A stretch of 64,000 bases of DNA, from positions 1-64,000 of the forward strand of contig NZ_JAANMS010000007.1 of NCBI RefSeq assembly GCF_011250565.1, written 5' to 3'. Positions 8,806 through 15,802 of the stretch are shown here, one piece after another (position 1 is the stretch's first letter; each line of letters begins with the position of its first letter). The translations under genes and the position numbers were made by a program. Under the pieces are notes generated by a model, which saw nothing but the letters and a program-made list of their open reading frames with translations, did no database searches and had not been told where the DNA came from. The DNA is from Nocardioides sp. IC4_145. Its GTDB lineage: Bacteria > Actinomycetota > Actinomycetes > Propionibacteriales > Nocardioidaceae.

Positions 8806-8828
8806 AAGGTACACCTCTCCACCGACAG
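8806..8828 (-). promoter_or_regulatory. PafBC-type (RecA-NDp) DNA-damage promoter
   Basis: On the minus strand CTGTCGGTG (8828-8820) is followed by exactly eight bases and then TACCTT (8811-8806). The LexA-independent damage promoter of actinobacteria is TTGTCRGTG-N8-TANNNT. Eight of nine upstream bases, the spacer and the -10 pattern all match. The predicted start is near 8799, just before the LexA box. Confidence 0.75.
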
Positions 8829-8875
8829 GTCGTCAAGACCTGCCGGCGGTGGCTGGGGAGGAGCCGGCCCGGACC

Positions 8876-9355
8876 TCAGTCCTGGTCGCGGGGCGCGGCC
8901 CCGTGGCCGCGCACGAAGGCGCTGGTGGACCGGCTCCACAGCAGCGCCAGGATCGCTACGTCGACGACGAGGGAGACGATCGCCGCGACGACGAACTGTG
9001 CCGGGGGCTCGGTGCGCAGGCCGGCGATCGTCGCGACCGCCGCCATCAGGACGACGGCCGCGAGGGAGTGCCGCGCCCAGTTCGCGCCGACGACCAGGAA
9101 CGGGAGCAGGGTGCCGATGAGCCCGATGAAGGTGATGAGCAGGACGATCGCCACCGGGACGAACGCCGGCTGCTTGATGTCGGCGTCGACCGGGTGCCCG
9201 ACCGTCCACGAGTCGAGCAGGTCCGCGCGCAGGAGGACGGTGAGCACCGCGGTGAGCGCGGCGAGGCCGACCAGGACCCACAGCAACCGGACCGCGCGCT
9301 CGACCGACGCGGGCCGGCCCGTCGTCGTGCGGTCCGTCGTGGGCTGGGTCGTCAT
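8876..9355 (-). CDS. Hypothetical four-helix membrane protein
   Basis: A 159-residue integral membrane protein. After a polar Thr-rich N-terminus it has four hydrophobic helices near residues 22-43, 65-88, 97-112 and 120-141. The tail is short and charged. I do not recognise a family. It lies just upstream of the DNA-damage promoter on the same strand, with 45 bases between its stop and the predicted -35 region, and it has no repair-related features, so I treat it as a separate unit. Confidence 0.8.
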   Translation of the reverse strand: MTTQPTTDRTTTGRPASVERAVRLLWVLVGLAALTAVLTVLLRADLLDSWTVGHPVDADIKQPAFVPVAIVLLITFIGLIGTLLPFLVVGANWARHSLAAVVLMAAVATIAGLRTEPPAQFVVAAIVSLVVDVAILALLWSRSTSAFVRGHGAAPRDQD

Positions 9356-9409
9356 GCGGGCTCCTCGTGCGGGTGGTCGCGGGGTCGGCCGGGTGTCGGC
9401 CCGGTGCCC

Positions 9410-9415
9410 TAGGGT
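9410..9415 (+). promoter_or_regulatory. Leaderless -10 box TAGGGT
   Basis: TAGGGT ends eight bases before the ATG at 9423, so transcription should begin at about 9422. No ribosome site is visible before this start codon. Confidence 0.6.
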
Positions 9416-9422
9416 CGCGCTC

Positions 9423-9896
9423 ATGGCGACCGAGCACCCTTCGATCACGCGCTTCCGCGAGGAGCACGCACGACGCGGCGGCACCGGCGACGTCGTCATT
9501 CTGCCCGACTCCGTGCACACCGCGGCACTGGCCGCCGAGGCGCTGGGCTGCGAGGTCGGCGCGATCGCCAACAGCCTGCTCTTCGAGGCCGACGGCGACC
9601 CGGTGCTGGTGCTGACCTCCGGCTCGCACCGCGTCGACACCGGCAAGGTCGCAGCGACCGTCGGCGTGCCCCGCCTGCGCCGGGCGAGCGCCGAGCTGGT
9701 CCGGGCGGCGACCGGCCAGGTGATCGGCGGGGTCTCCCCCATCGGGCACCCGACCCCGGTGCCGACGTACCTCGACCGCTGGCTGCAGCGGCACCCGGTC
9801 GTCTGGGCCGCGGCCGGCCATCCCGCGGCCGTGTTCTCGACGACGTACGACGAGCTGAGGGCGCTGACCGGCGCCACCGAGATCGACGTGGAGTGA
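9423..9896 (+). CDS. YbaK/prolyl-tRNA deacylase-like editing protein
   Basis: A 157-residue single-domain protein of the YbaK/ProRS INS family. These enzymes hydrolyse mischarged aminoacyl-tRNAs in trans. The conserved lysine is in the HRVDTGKVAA segment, and the GGVSPIGHP motif near residues 102-110 is the usual substrate-pocket signature. It starts from a probably leaderless transcript. The next gene begins six bases after its stop, so the two are likely cotranscribed. Confidence 0.92.
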   Translation: MATEHPSITRFREEHARRGGTGDVVILPDSVHTAALAAEALGCEVGAIANSLLFEADGDPVLVLTSGSHRVDTGKVAATVGVPRLRRASAELVRAATGQVIGGVSPIGHPTPVPTYLDRWLQRHPVVWAAAGHPAAVFSTTYDELRALTGATEIDVE

Positions 9897-9901
9897 GACC
9901 C

Positions 9902-10261
9902 GTGAGCATCGAGATCTGGTTGAACCCCGCCTGCTCCAAGTGCCGCACCGCCGTCGCGGAGCTCGACGCAGCAGGTGCGGACTACACCGTCCGGCGCTAC
10001 CTCGACGATCCGCCGACGGCGGCGGAGCTCGGGGAGGTGGTGGCCCGCCTCGGGCTGGAGCCCTGGGACGTCGCTCGACCGAAGGAGGCGCGCGAGGCCG
10101 GCATCGACCTGCCCCGCGAGCCGTCCGCGCGGCAGGCGTGGCTCGAGGCGCTCGCCGCCGCGCCGCGGGCGATCCAGCGCCCCATCCTCACCGCGTCCGA
10201 CGGCACCACGGTGGTGGGGCGCGACCCCGAGTCGCTGGACCGCGTCATCCGCCAGGGCTGA
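9902..10261 (+). CDS. ArsC/Spx-family thioredoxin-fold protein
   Basis: A 119-residue member of the ArsC/Spx fold. The N-terminal motif is NPACSKCRTA, with a CxxC pair. True ArsC arsenate reductases have a single cysteine here followed by serine and arginine (CSKSR). The extra cysteine makes this more like the Spx/YffB branch, so arsenate reduction is uncertain. The GTG at 9902 is preferred over the in-frame GTG at 9893 because GGAG lies at a good distance and the fold begins at SIEIWLNP. The 13-base gap to the following DUF4126 gene suggests an operon. Confidence 0.85.
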   Translation: MSIEIWLNPACSKCRTAVAELDAAGADYTVRRYLDDPPTAAELGEVVARLGLEPWDVARPKEAREAGIDLPREPSARQAWLEALAAAPRAIQRPILTASDGTTVVGRDPESLDRVIRQG

Positions 10262-10274
10262 CGAGGAGGCTGCG

Positions 10275-10889
10275 GTGGAGTCGCTCGCGCTCGCGTTCTC
10301 CAGCGGCTGGGCCAGCGGCATCAACGCCTACCTGGTCGTGCTGGTCCTCGGCGTCGCCGACCGGGTCGGCGACCTCGACCAGGTGCCCGACGCCCTCGGC
10401 CGCTGGGACGTGCTCGCCGTGGCGTCGCTGTTCTTCGTCGTCGAGCTCGTCGCCGACAAGATCCCGTACGTCGACTCGACGTGGGACGCCGTCTCGACCG
10501 CGATCCGCCCGACGGTGGGCGCGGTGGTCGGCGTCCTGCTCGCCGGCGACGCCCAGGCGCTGGACCAGGCCGTGCTCGGCACGGTCGGCGGCGGCACCGC
10601 CCTGCTGTCGCACCTGGCGAAGGCCGGCGGGCGGCTGGCGATCAACACCTCCCCCGAGCCGGTCAGCAACGTGCTGGCGAGCGTCACCGAGGACGTCGCG
10701 GTGCTGGCGGTGGTGTGGTTCGCGATCGAGCACCCGCGCGCCGCGGCGGCCGTGGCGGCGGTGCTGCTGGTCGGGGGCCTCGTCGTGCTGTACCTCGTCG
10801 CCCGGTTGGTCCGGCGCGGCTGGCGCCGGTGGCGTCGCCGCCCGGCCCCGCCGGGCGGCGGTGTCGGCGATGTCGGCGCGGGCCCCTAG
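10275..10889 (+). CDS. DUF4126 family membrane protein
   Basis: A 204-residue membrane protein with the DUF4126 opening LAFSSGWASGINAYLVVLVL and about five hydrophobic segments. The conserved INTSPEPVSN motif lies near residues 119-128. The C-terminus is strongly basic (RRGWRRWRRR) and should be cytoplasmic. The GTG at 10275 has GAGGAGG five bases upstream. Function is unknown. Confidence 0.9.
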   Translation: MESLALAFSSGWASGINAYLVVLVLGVADRVGDLDQVPDALGRWDVLAVASLFFVVELVADKIPYVDSTWDAVSTAIRPTVGAVVGVLLAGDAQALDQAVLGTVGGGTALLSHLAKAGGRLAINTSPEPVSNVLASVTEDVAVLAVVWFAIEHPRAAAAVAAVLLVGGLVVLYLVARLVRRGWRRWRRRPAPPGGGVGDVGAGP

Positions 10890-10892
10890 GGT
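10887..10892 (+). promoter_or_regulatory. Leaderless -10 box TAGGGT
   Basis: TAGGGT overlaps the TAG stop codon of the DUF4126 gene and lies seven bases before the GTG at 10899. The oxidoreductase can therefore be started as a leaderless message as well as read through from upstream. Confidence 0.55.
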
Positions 10893-10898
10893 CGAGCC

Positions 10899-12197
10899 GT
10901 GGCGCGGGTCGTGGTCGTGGGTGGTGGGTTCGCCGGGCTCGCGTCCGCCGCGCGGTTGGCGAAGCTCGGTCACGAGGTCACCCTGCTCGAACGCTCCCGT
11001 GTGCTCGGCGGCGCGCTGAGCACGGTCGAGGCCGACGGCTTCGCCTGGGACGCCGGCCCGACGTGGACCACGCTGCCGGCCGTCGTGCGCGACCTGTTCC
11101 GCAAGAGCGGACGGCCCGTCGAGCGCGAGCTCGAGCTGGTCCCCCTGGACGTGGTGCGCGAGCACCGCTTCGCCGACGGCACGGGCGTCACCGTCCCTGC
11201 GTCGCGCGGCGCGCAGGTCGCCGCCTTCGACGCGCTCGGACCGGGTCTCGGACAGCGCTGGGTCGACCACGTCGCGTCCTACACCGAGGTGTGGGAGACG
11301 CTGCGCCGCGAGTACCTCGAGGTGCCGTGGGACCCCGCCGCACTCTCCCGTCCGCTGGCCGCGCTCCTCGACGGGCGCGAGACGCTCCACCGGCGGCTGC
11401 GCAAGACGTTCAAGGACGAGCGGCTCGCGCTCGTGGCCGGCCACCCGGCCGTCGCCGAGGGCCACGACCTGCGCAACGTGCCCGCCTGGGCCGGCGTCAC
11501 GGCGTACGTCGAGCAGCGCTTCGGCGCGTGGACGGTCGACGGCGGCATGGCGCGGCTCGCGGAGGTCCTGGCCGCGCGGATGGCGACCCGCGGCGTGACC
11601 GTCCACACGGGCACGACCGCACGCGACCTCGTGGTGCGGTCCGGTCGCGTGGCCGCGGTCGACCTCGGCGGCGAGCAGGTCGACGCCGACGTGGTCGTCG
11701 TGGCCGTCGACCCGCGCCTGCTGCCCACGCTCGCGCCGCTCGTCGCACGCGCGATGCCGGCGATCCCTCCGGTCGTCACGCACCTCGGGCTCGAGGGCGA
11801 CGTGCCCGACCTCCCCCACGAGCTGGTCCTGCACGGCGACCCGCTGCTGGTCGTCCGTCCCGGCGGCCGGGCTCCCGACGGGGCCACCGCGTGGACGGTC
11901 CACGGCCGGGGCCGGCTCGCCGAGGACGTCCTCCGAGCGCTCGCCCGCCACGGCATCGACGTGCGCCCCCACGTCGTCGCCCGCGTCGACCGCACGCCGC
12001 GCGACCTCGTCGAGACCTGGGGCGGCTCGCCGATGGGCGTCCTGTGGCAGGGCCGGTCGACCGTGCGGCAGCGGCTGAGGCCGACGACGCCCGTGGCCGG
12101 GGTGTACGCCGCCGGCGCGCACGCGACACCCGGCGCCGGCCTGCCGTACGTCGGCCTCTCGGCCGCGCTCGTCGCGCAGGCCGTAGGACCCGCCTGA
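10899..12197 (+). CDS. FAD-dependent CrtI-like oxidoreductase
   Basis: A 432-residue flavoprotein of the phytoene desaturase/amine oxidase superfamily. The dinucleotide-binding loop VVVGGGFAGLASAARLAKLG is at the N-terminus, the LLERSRVLGGALSTVE segment follows, and the C-terminus carries the FAD-contacting YAAGAHATPGAGLPYVGLS motif. A carotenoid role is suggested by a polyprenyl diphosphate synthase 1 kb away on the same strand, with metF between them on the other strand. There is no phytoene synthase in the window, so the substrate remains open. Confidence 0.88.
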   Translation: MARVVVVGGGFAGLASAARLAKLGHEVTLLERSRVLGGALSTVEADGFAWDAGPTWTTLPAVVRDLFRKSGRPVERELELVPLDVVREHRFADGTGVTVPASRGAQVAAFDALGPGLGQRWVDHVASYTEVWETLRREYLEVPWDPAALSRPLAALLDGRETLHRRLRKTFKDERLALVAGHPAVAEGHDLRNVPAWAGVTAYVEQRFGAWTVDGGMARLAEVLAARMATRGVTVHTGTTARDLVVRSGRVAAVDLGGEQVDADVVVVAVDPRLLPTLAPLVARAMPAIPPVVTHLGLEGDVPDLPHELVLHGDPLLVVRPGGRAPDGATAWTVHGRGRLAEDVLRALARHGIDVRPHVVARVDRTPRDLVETWGGSPMGVLWQGRSTVRQRLRPTTPVAGVYAAGAHATPGAGLPYVGLSAALVAQAVGPA

Positions 12198-12217
12198 GCG
12201 AGGGCGGGTCGCACCGG

Positions 12218-13108
12218 TCAGGCGGAGACGTTCAGCCGATCGAAGATCTCGAGCGTCGCCCGGGACCGGTTGAGCGTGTAGAAGTGCAGGCCGGGTGCGC
12301 CGCCCGCGAGCAGCTCCTCGCACATCTCGGCCGCCACCGCGATGCCCTCGTTGCGCACCGCGACCGGGTCGCCGTCGTGCGCGGCGATCCGGCGGACGAC
12401 CTCCTCGGGCACGTCCGCGCCGATGAGCTCGCCCTGGCGACGGATCGCCGCGAGGTTCAGGATCGGCATGATCCCCGGCAGGATCGGCATGTCGACGCCG
12501 CGGTCACGCACGCGGGCGACGAGGCCGAAGTAGTCGGAGGCACGGAAGAACATCTGGGTCACGGCGAACTCCGCGCCGGCCTGCGCCTTCGCGACCAGCA
12601 CGTCGGCGTCGTGGTCGAGCGACTCCGCCGTCGGGTGGCCCTCGGGGAAGGCCGCGACGCCGACCCGGAAGTCACCGCGCGAGCGGGCCAGCTCCACGAG
12701 CTCGGTCGCGTAGGTCAGCCCGCCCTCGGTCGGCGTCCAGGCCGCCCGGGGACCGTCGGTCGGGTCGCCGCGCAGCGCCATCACGTGGTGCACGCCGGCC
12801 TCGTGGTAGGCGTCGAGGATCGCCTCGAGCTCGGCGCGGGTGTGCCCGACGCAGGTGAGGTGGGCCATCGGGATGAGGGACGTCTCGCGCGCGATCCGAC
12901 CCGTGACGCGGACGGTCGAGTCCCGGGTCGAGCCCCCGGCGCCGTACGTCACGGAGACGAAGGTGGGCCGGTAGGGCTCGAGAGCGCGGATGGCGTCCCA
13001 GAGCTGCTGCTCGCCGGCCTCGTCCTTCGGCGGGAAGAACTCGAACGAGAACGACTTCCCGCCCTCGCGGATCATCTCCCCGAGCGAGCGTCCAGGTCCG
13101 GTCACCAT
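12218..13108 (-). CDS. metF: Methylenetetrahydrofolate reductase
   Basis: A 296-residue FAD enzyme reducing 5,10-methylene-THF to 5-methyl-THF for methionine synthesis. Family signatures are FEFFPPKDEAGE near residue 20, the YGAGGSTRDSTV segment, HLTCVGHTRAEL and MALRGDP. Length is normal for bacterial MetF. It is divergent from the prenyl synthase with 75 bases between them; the same metF/prenyl synthase pair occurs in mycobacteria (Rv2172c/Rv2173). A -10 eight bases before the ATG suggests a leaderless message. Confidence 0.96.
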   Translation of the reverse strand: MVTGPGRSLGEMIREGGKSFSFEFFPPKDEAGEQQLWDAIRALEPYRPTFVSVTYGAGGSTRDSTVRVTGRIARETSLIPMAHLTCVGHTRAELEAILDAYHEAGVHHVMALRGDPTDGPRAAWTPTEGGLTYATELVELARSRGDFRVGVAAFPEGHPTAESLDHDADVLVAKAQAGAEFAVTQMFFRASDYFGLVARVRDRGVDMPILPGIMPILNLAAIRRQGELIGADVPEEVVRRIAAHDGDPVAVRNEGIAVAAEMCEELLAGGAPGLHFYTLNRSRATLEIFDRLNVSA

Positions 13109-13115
13109 GGGCCGA

Positions 13116-13121
13116 AGCGTA
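13116..13121 (-). promoter_or_regulatory. Leaderless -10 box TACGCT of metF
   Basis: TACGCT on the minus strand lies eight bases before the ATG at 13108 and fits TANNNT. It faces away from the -10 of the prenyl synthase at 13171. Confidence 0.5.
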
Positions 13122-13170
13122 CGGTCGGCGCCGCCGCGGACCGGCATCTGTCCACGCAGCAGGCACTGGC

Positions 13171-13176
13171 TAGTCT
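13171..13176 (+). promoter_or_regulatory. Leaderless -10 box TAGTCT
   Basis: TAGTCT ends eight bases before the GTG at 13184. No ribosome site precedes the GTG, supporting a leaderless transcript. Confidence 0.55.
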
Positions 13177-13183
13177 CGACGGC

Positions 13184-14260
13184 GTGACGGCCAGCGGGTG
13201 GGACAGCGACGACTTCCGCGACCGGGTCCAGCGGGCGCTCGACGCGTTCCTCGACCAGCAGCTGGCGCGCCTGGCGCCGCTCGGTCCCGACGCGGAGCGG
13301 CTGGTCACCGAGGCCCGCACCACCGTCCGTGGCGGCAAGCGGTTCCGCGCGTCGTTCTGCTGGTGGGGCCACCTCGCGGTCGCTGCTCCGTCCTCCCCCG
13401 CCGACGAGGAGGCACTGGTCCGCGCCTGCGCCGCCCTCGAGCTGCTGCACGCGAGTGCACTGGTGCACGACGACCTCATGGACGCCTCCGACACCCGGCG
13501 CGGCCGCCCGGCCACGCACCGGCAGCTGGAGTCCGAGCACCGCGCGTCGGGCTGGACCGGGGACCCGGAGCAGTACGGCGCGGCCGCGGCCATCCTGCTC
13601 GGCGACATGCTGCTGAGCTGGGCCGACGAGCTGCTGCGGCGTTGCGGCCTGCCGCTGGCGCAGGTGGCGCCCGCGCTCGAGGTCTTCGACCTGTGCCGCT
13701 CCGAGGTCGTGGCCGGCCAGTTCCTCGACGTCTCCGTCCAGGCGCGCGGACGCGCCGACGTGGAGACCGCGATGACCGTGCTGCGCTACAAGTCCGCGAA
13801 GTACTCCATCGAGCGCCCCCTCCACATCGGCGCCGCGCTCGCCGGGGCCGACGCCGGGATGCTCGACGCGCTGACGGCCTTCGGCCTGCCGCTCGGCGAG
13901 GCGTTCCAGCTGCGCGACGACCTGCTCGGCGTCTTCGGCGACCCCGCGACGACCGGCAAGCCCGCCGGTGACGACCTGGTCGAGGGCAAGCGCACCGTGC
14001 TCGTCGCCCTCGCGCTCGACGCCGCCCCCGACGCCGACGCCGCCCTGCTCGACCGCTCGCTCGGCACCCCGCTCGACGAGGCCGCGGTCGAGCGGCTCCG
14101 CGGGATCATCGACTCCTCCGGCGCCCGCGCCCAGGTCGAGGCGGTCATCGAGCAGCTCTCCGAGCTCGCCGTCGCCGCCCTCGACCGCGCCCCCGTCGAC
14201 CCCGCCGCCCGCGACGCCCTCCGCGCCCTCGCCGACGCCGCCACCCAGCGGACCGTCTGA
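13184..14260 (+). CDS. Polyprenyl (geranylgeranyl-type) diphosphate synthase
   Basis: A 358-residue trans-isoprenyl diphosphate synthase. The first aspartate-rich motif is VHDDLMDASDTRRGRP and the second is LRDDLLGVFGD, with the conserved GKRTVL lysine region after it. It condenses isopentenyl diphosphate onto an allylic diphosphate. The residues before the first DD motif are small (SALVH), which leaves chain length undecided between C15 and C20 or longer. Its place beside metF, an Rv2175c-like gene and a kinase mirrors mycobacterial idsA2 (Rv2173). Confidence 0.93.
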   Translation: MTASGWDSDDFRDRVQRALDAFLDQQLARLAPLGPDAERLVTEARTTVRGGKRFRASFCWWGHLAVAAPSSPADEEALVRACAALELLHASALVHDDLMDASDTRRGRPATHRQLESEHRASGWTGDPEQYGAAAAILLGDMLLSWADELLRRCGLPLAQVAPALEVFDLCRSEVVAGQFLDVSVQARGRADVETAMTVLRYKSAKYSIERPLHIGAALAGADAGMLDALTAFGLPLGEAFQLRDDLLGVFGDPATTGKPAGDDLVEGKRTVLVALALDAAPDADAALLDRSLGTPLDEAAVERLRGIIDSSGARAQVEAVIEQLSELAVAALDRAPVDPAARDALRALADAATQRTV

Positions 14261-14316
14261 CCTCTCCGTTCCCCCGCCTGGCCGACCACCCGCCGGCCGT
14301 CGGGCGCCGCCGCCGG

Positions 14317-14379
14317 GGTAGTCCGTGACGTTCGGGCGGTCGTTCGGCCGGATCTCCCTGCCAAACGTCACGGACTACC
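14317..14379 (+). repeat. Palindromic element, family A, copy 1
   Basis: GGTAGTCCGTGACGTT at 14317-14332 is repeated inverted as AACGTCACGGACTACC ending at 14379, with imperfect pairing continuing inward. A second copy with the same arms lies at 32553-32611. Both copies are followed by a similar CGCCAG word and then by CTGTGGAGAA (14398-14407 here). The element sits in a convergent gap between the prenyl synthase and barstar genes. Confidence 0.85.
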
Positions 14380-14499
14380 GCGCCAGCGGGTCCGATCCTG
14401 TGGAGAACCGGCCGGCCCGGGGCCCGAGCCGCGGCGGCCGGGTCGTGTGGCCCAGGACGCTGCGGGGCGCGTCCTCAGGCACACGACCCCGGCGAGGGG

Positions 14500-14892
14500 T
14501 CAGCCGCGGAGGAGGACGGTGAGGCCCGCGCCGGTGAGCAGGCGCAGGACGACGTCGACGGCGCGGGGGTCCTGGTCGTGGAGGACGCGCCAGCCCTCCC
14601 ACAGCAGGACGGTGCGGCCGGTGTCGGGCTCGGCCGCGAGGTCGCGCAGGCAGTCGGCCAGCGCGTCGAGGTTGCGGCCCCACCAGGACGGGAGCGTGAG
14701 CGCCTCGCCGAGCGCCTCGAGGGTCTCGGCGCGGGACGGGTGGGCCCGGCCGTCGAGGTGCAGGAACCGCCAGCCGGCGCGCTCGAGGGTCGCCCGGACG
14801 TCCGCGACGGCGTACGCCGTGTCCCAGCGGTGGACGCCCGGTGGCACGCGCCCGGCGAGCAGGTCGACCAGGAGGTCGTCGGGCCCGGTCAC
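14500..14892 (-). CDS. Barstar family RNase inhibitor
   Basis: A 130-residue barstar-like protein. The family core LPSWWGRNLDALADCLRD is near residues 72-89 and is preceded by the strand-helix DGRAHPSRAETLEALGEAL. Barstars bind and block guanyl-specific RNases in the cytoplasm. The GTG at 14892 overlaps the stop of the upstream RNase gene (GTGA), so toxin and inhibitor are translationally coupled. The order on the minus strand is DNA-binding protein, RNase, barstar. Confidence 0.93.
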   Translation of the reverse strand: MTGPDDLLVDLLAGRVPPGVHRWDTAYAVADVRATLERAGWRFLHLDGRAHPSRAETLEALGEALTLPSWWGRNLDALADCLRDLAAEPDTGRTVLLWEGWRVLHDQDPRAVDVVLRLLTGAGLTVLLRG

Positions 14893-15290
14893 GGCAGCAC
14901 CTCGGCGAAGGAGGCGTAGTGGTCGTTGGTCCAGTACCACTCGCGCGACTCGCCAGCGACGATCCGCCGCGGCCCGCGGTGGTCGAGGCCGGGCGTGGGG
15001 ACGGTGTACTCCCGGTAGTAGCCGTCCGCCTGCTCCGGCAGCAGGCCCTCGTAGTTGTGGAAGACGGTGCCGTCGTGCTCCGGCTCCGGGAACGGACCGC
15101 CGTCCTGGATCCGCTCGATCGTCTCCTGCGCCTCACGCGGCAGGTCGGTGAGCTCGACCGTCGGCAGGCCCGAGGAGCCGGACGGGCCGGCCGGGGTGTC
15201 CTCGCCGCCGGCGAGCAGCGCGCCGAGGACGACGAGCAGGACGACGACGGCCAGCGGGCCGACCGCCCGGAGCCGCGGGCTCAGTCGCAC
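14889..15290 (-). CDS. Secreted guanyl-specific ribonuclease (barnase/RNase Sa type)
   Basis: A 133-residue protein. A signal peptide or membrane anchor spans about residues 8-28 (LAVVVLLVVLGALLAG). The mature domain has the N1/barnase catalytic pattern: E94 in YYREYTV, R109 in GPRRIV, and H124 in WTNDHYASF. These correspond to E54, R69 and H85 of RNase Sa. It should cleave RNA after guanosine outside the cell. The barstar gene overlapping its 3' end would protect the producer before export. No strong ribosome site precedes the GTG. Confidence 0.93.
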   Translation of the reverse strand: MRLSPRLRAVGPLAVVVLLVVLGALLAGGEDTPAGPSGSSGLPTVELTDLPREAQETIERIQDGGPFPEPEHDGTVFHNYEGLLPEQADGYYREYTVPTPGLDHRGPRRIVAGESREWYWTNDHYASFAEVLP

Positions 15291-15297
15291 GGGAGGG

Positions 15298-15672
15298 TCA
15301 GAACGCCATCGCCTGGGCGCGGCGCTTGACCTCGGAGCCGCGGTTCTCCCGCAGCGCGTCGATCGGGCGACCGGGCAGGTCCTGGTCGAGGTAGAGCCAG
15401 GCGATGCACTCGCGGTCGTCGTACCCGCCGTCGTGCAGCACCGTCAGCAGGCCGGGCAGGCCCTTGACCGGGAACCCGTCCTGGATGAAGTCGGCGGGCA
15501 CCTGCTGTCCCGCGCCCGGCGACGGCACCGCGGCGGCCAGCTCGTGGTCGCGGATCATCGTGCGGACCTTGGCGACGGTGACGCCGAGCCTGCGGGCGGC
15601 CTCGGCCCAGTCGATCCACTCGGGCACCAGGGCGGCGAGGTCGTGGTCGGCGAGCGGGATGTCGTCGGTCAT
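15298..15672 (-). CDS. Rv2175c-like DNA-binding protein
   Basis: A 124-residue protein matching the actinobacterial Rv2175c family. It has a winged-helix-like N-terminal part with WAEAARRLGVTVAKVRTMIR and a C-terminal region ending WLYLDQDLPGRPIDALRENR. In M. tuberculosis, Rv2175c is a substrate of the neighbouring kinase PknL, and phosphorylation weakens DNA binding. Here it is divergent from a Ser/Thr kinase, so the same regulatory pairing is likely. Phosphoacceptors cannot be assigned. It may be cotranscribed with the RNase gene seven bases downstream. Confidence 0.9.
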   Translation of the reverse strand: MTDDIPLADHDLAALVPEWIDWAEAARRLGVTVAKVRTMIRDHELAAAVPSPGAGQQVPADFIQDGFPVKGLPGLLTVLHDGGYDDRECIAWLYLDQDLPGRPIDALRENRGSEVKRRAQAMAF

Positions 15673-15802
15673 GGGCCCATCCTCCCACCCGCGCCGGTGG
15701 GTCCGCGCCACGCCGGGCGCCGGGCTCACCCGCCGGGAGGGGCGTGCTTTCGTACGATGTCCCCGCCGGAGACTTCCCCCTTCGGCACGCAGGAGGGTCG
15801 TC

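Noticed and set aside
10979-11000. CTCGAACGCTCC as a second LexA box
   Set aside because: It lies inside the oxidoreductase gene, and only the left half matches the palindromic consensus.
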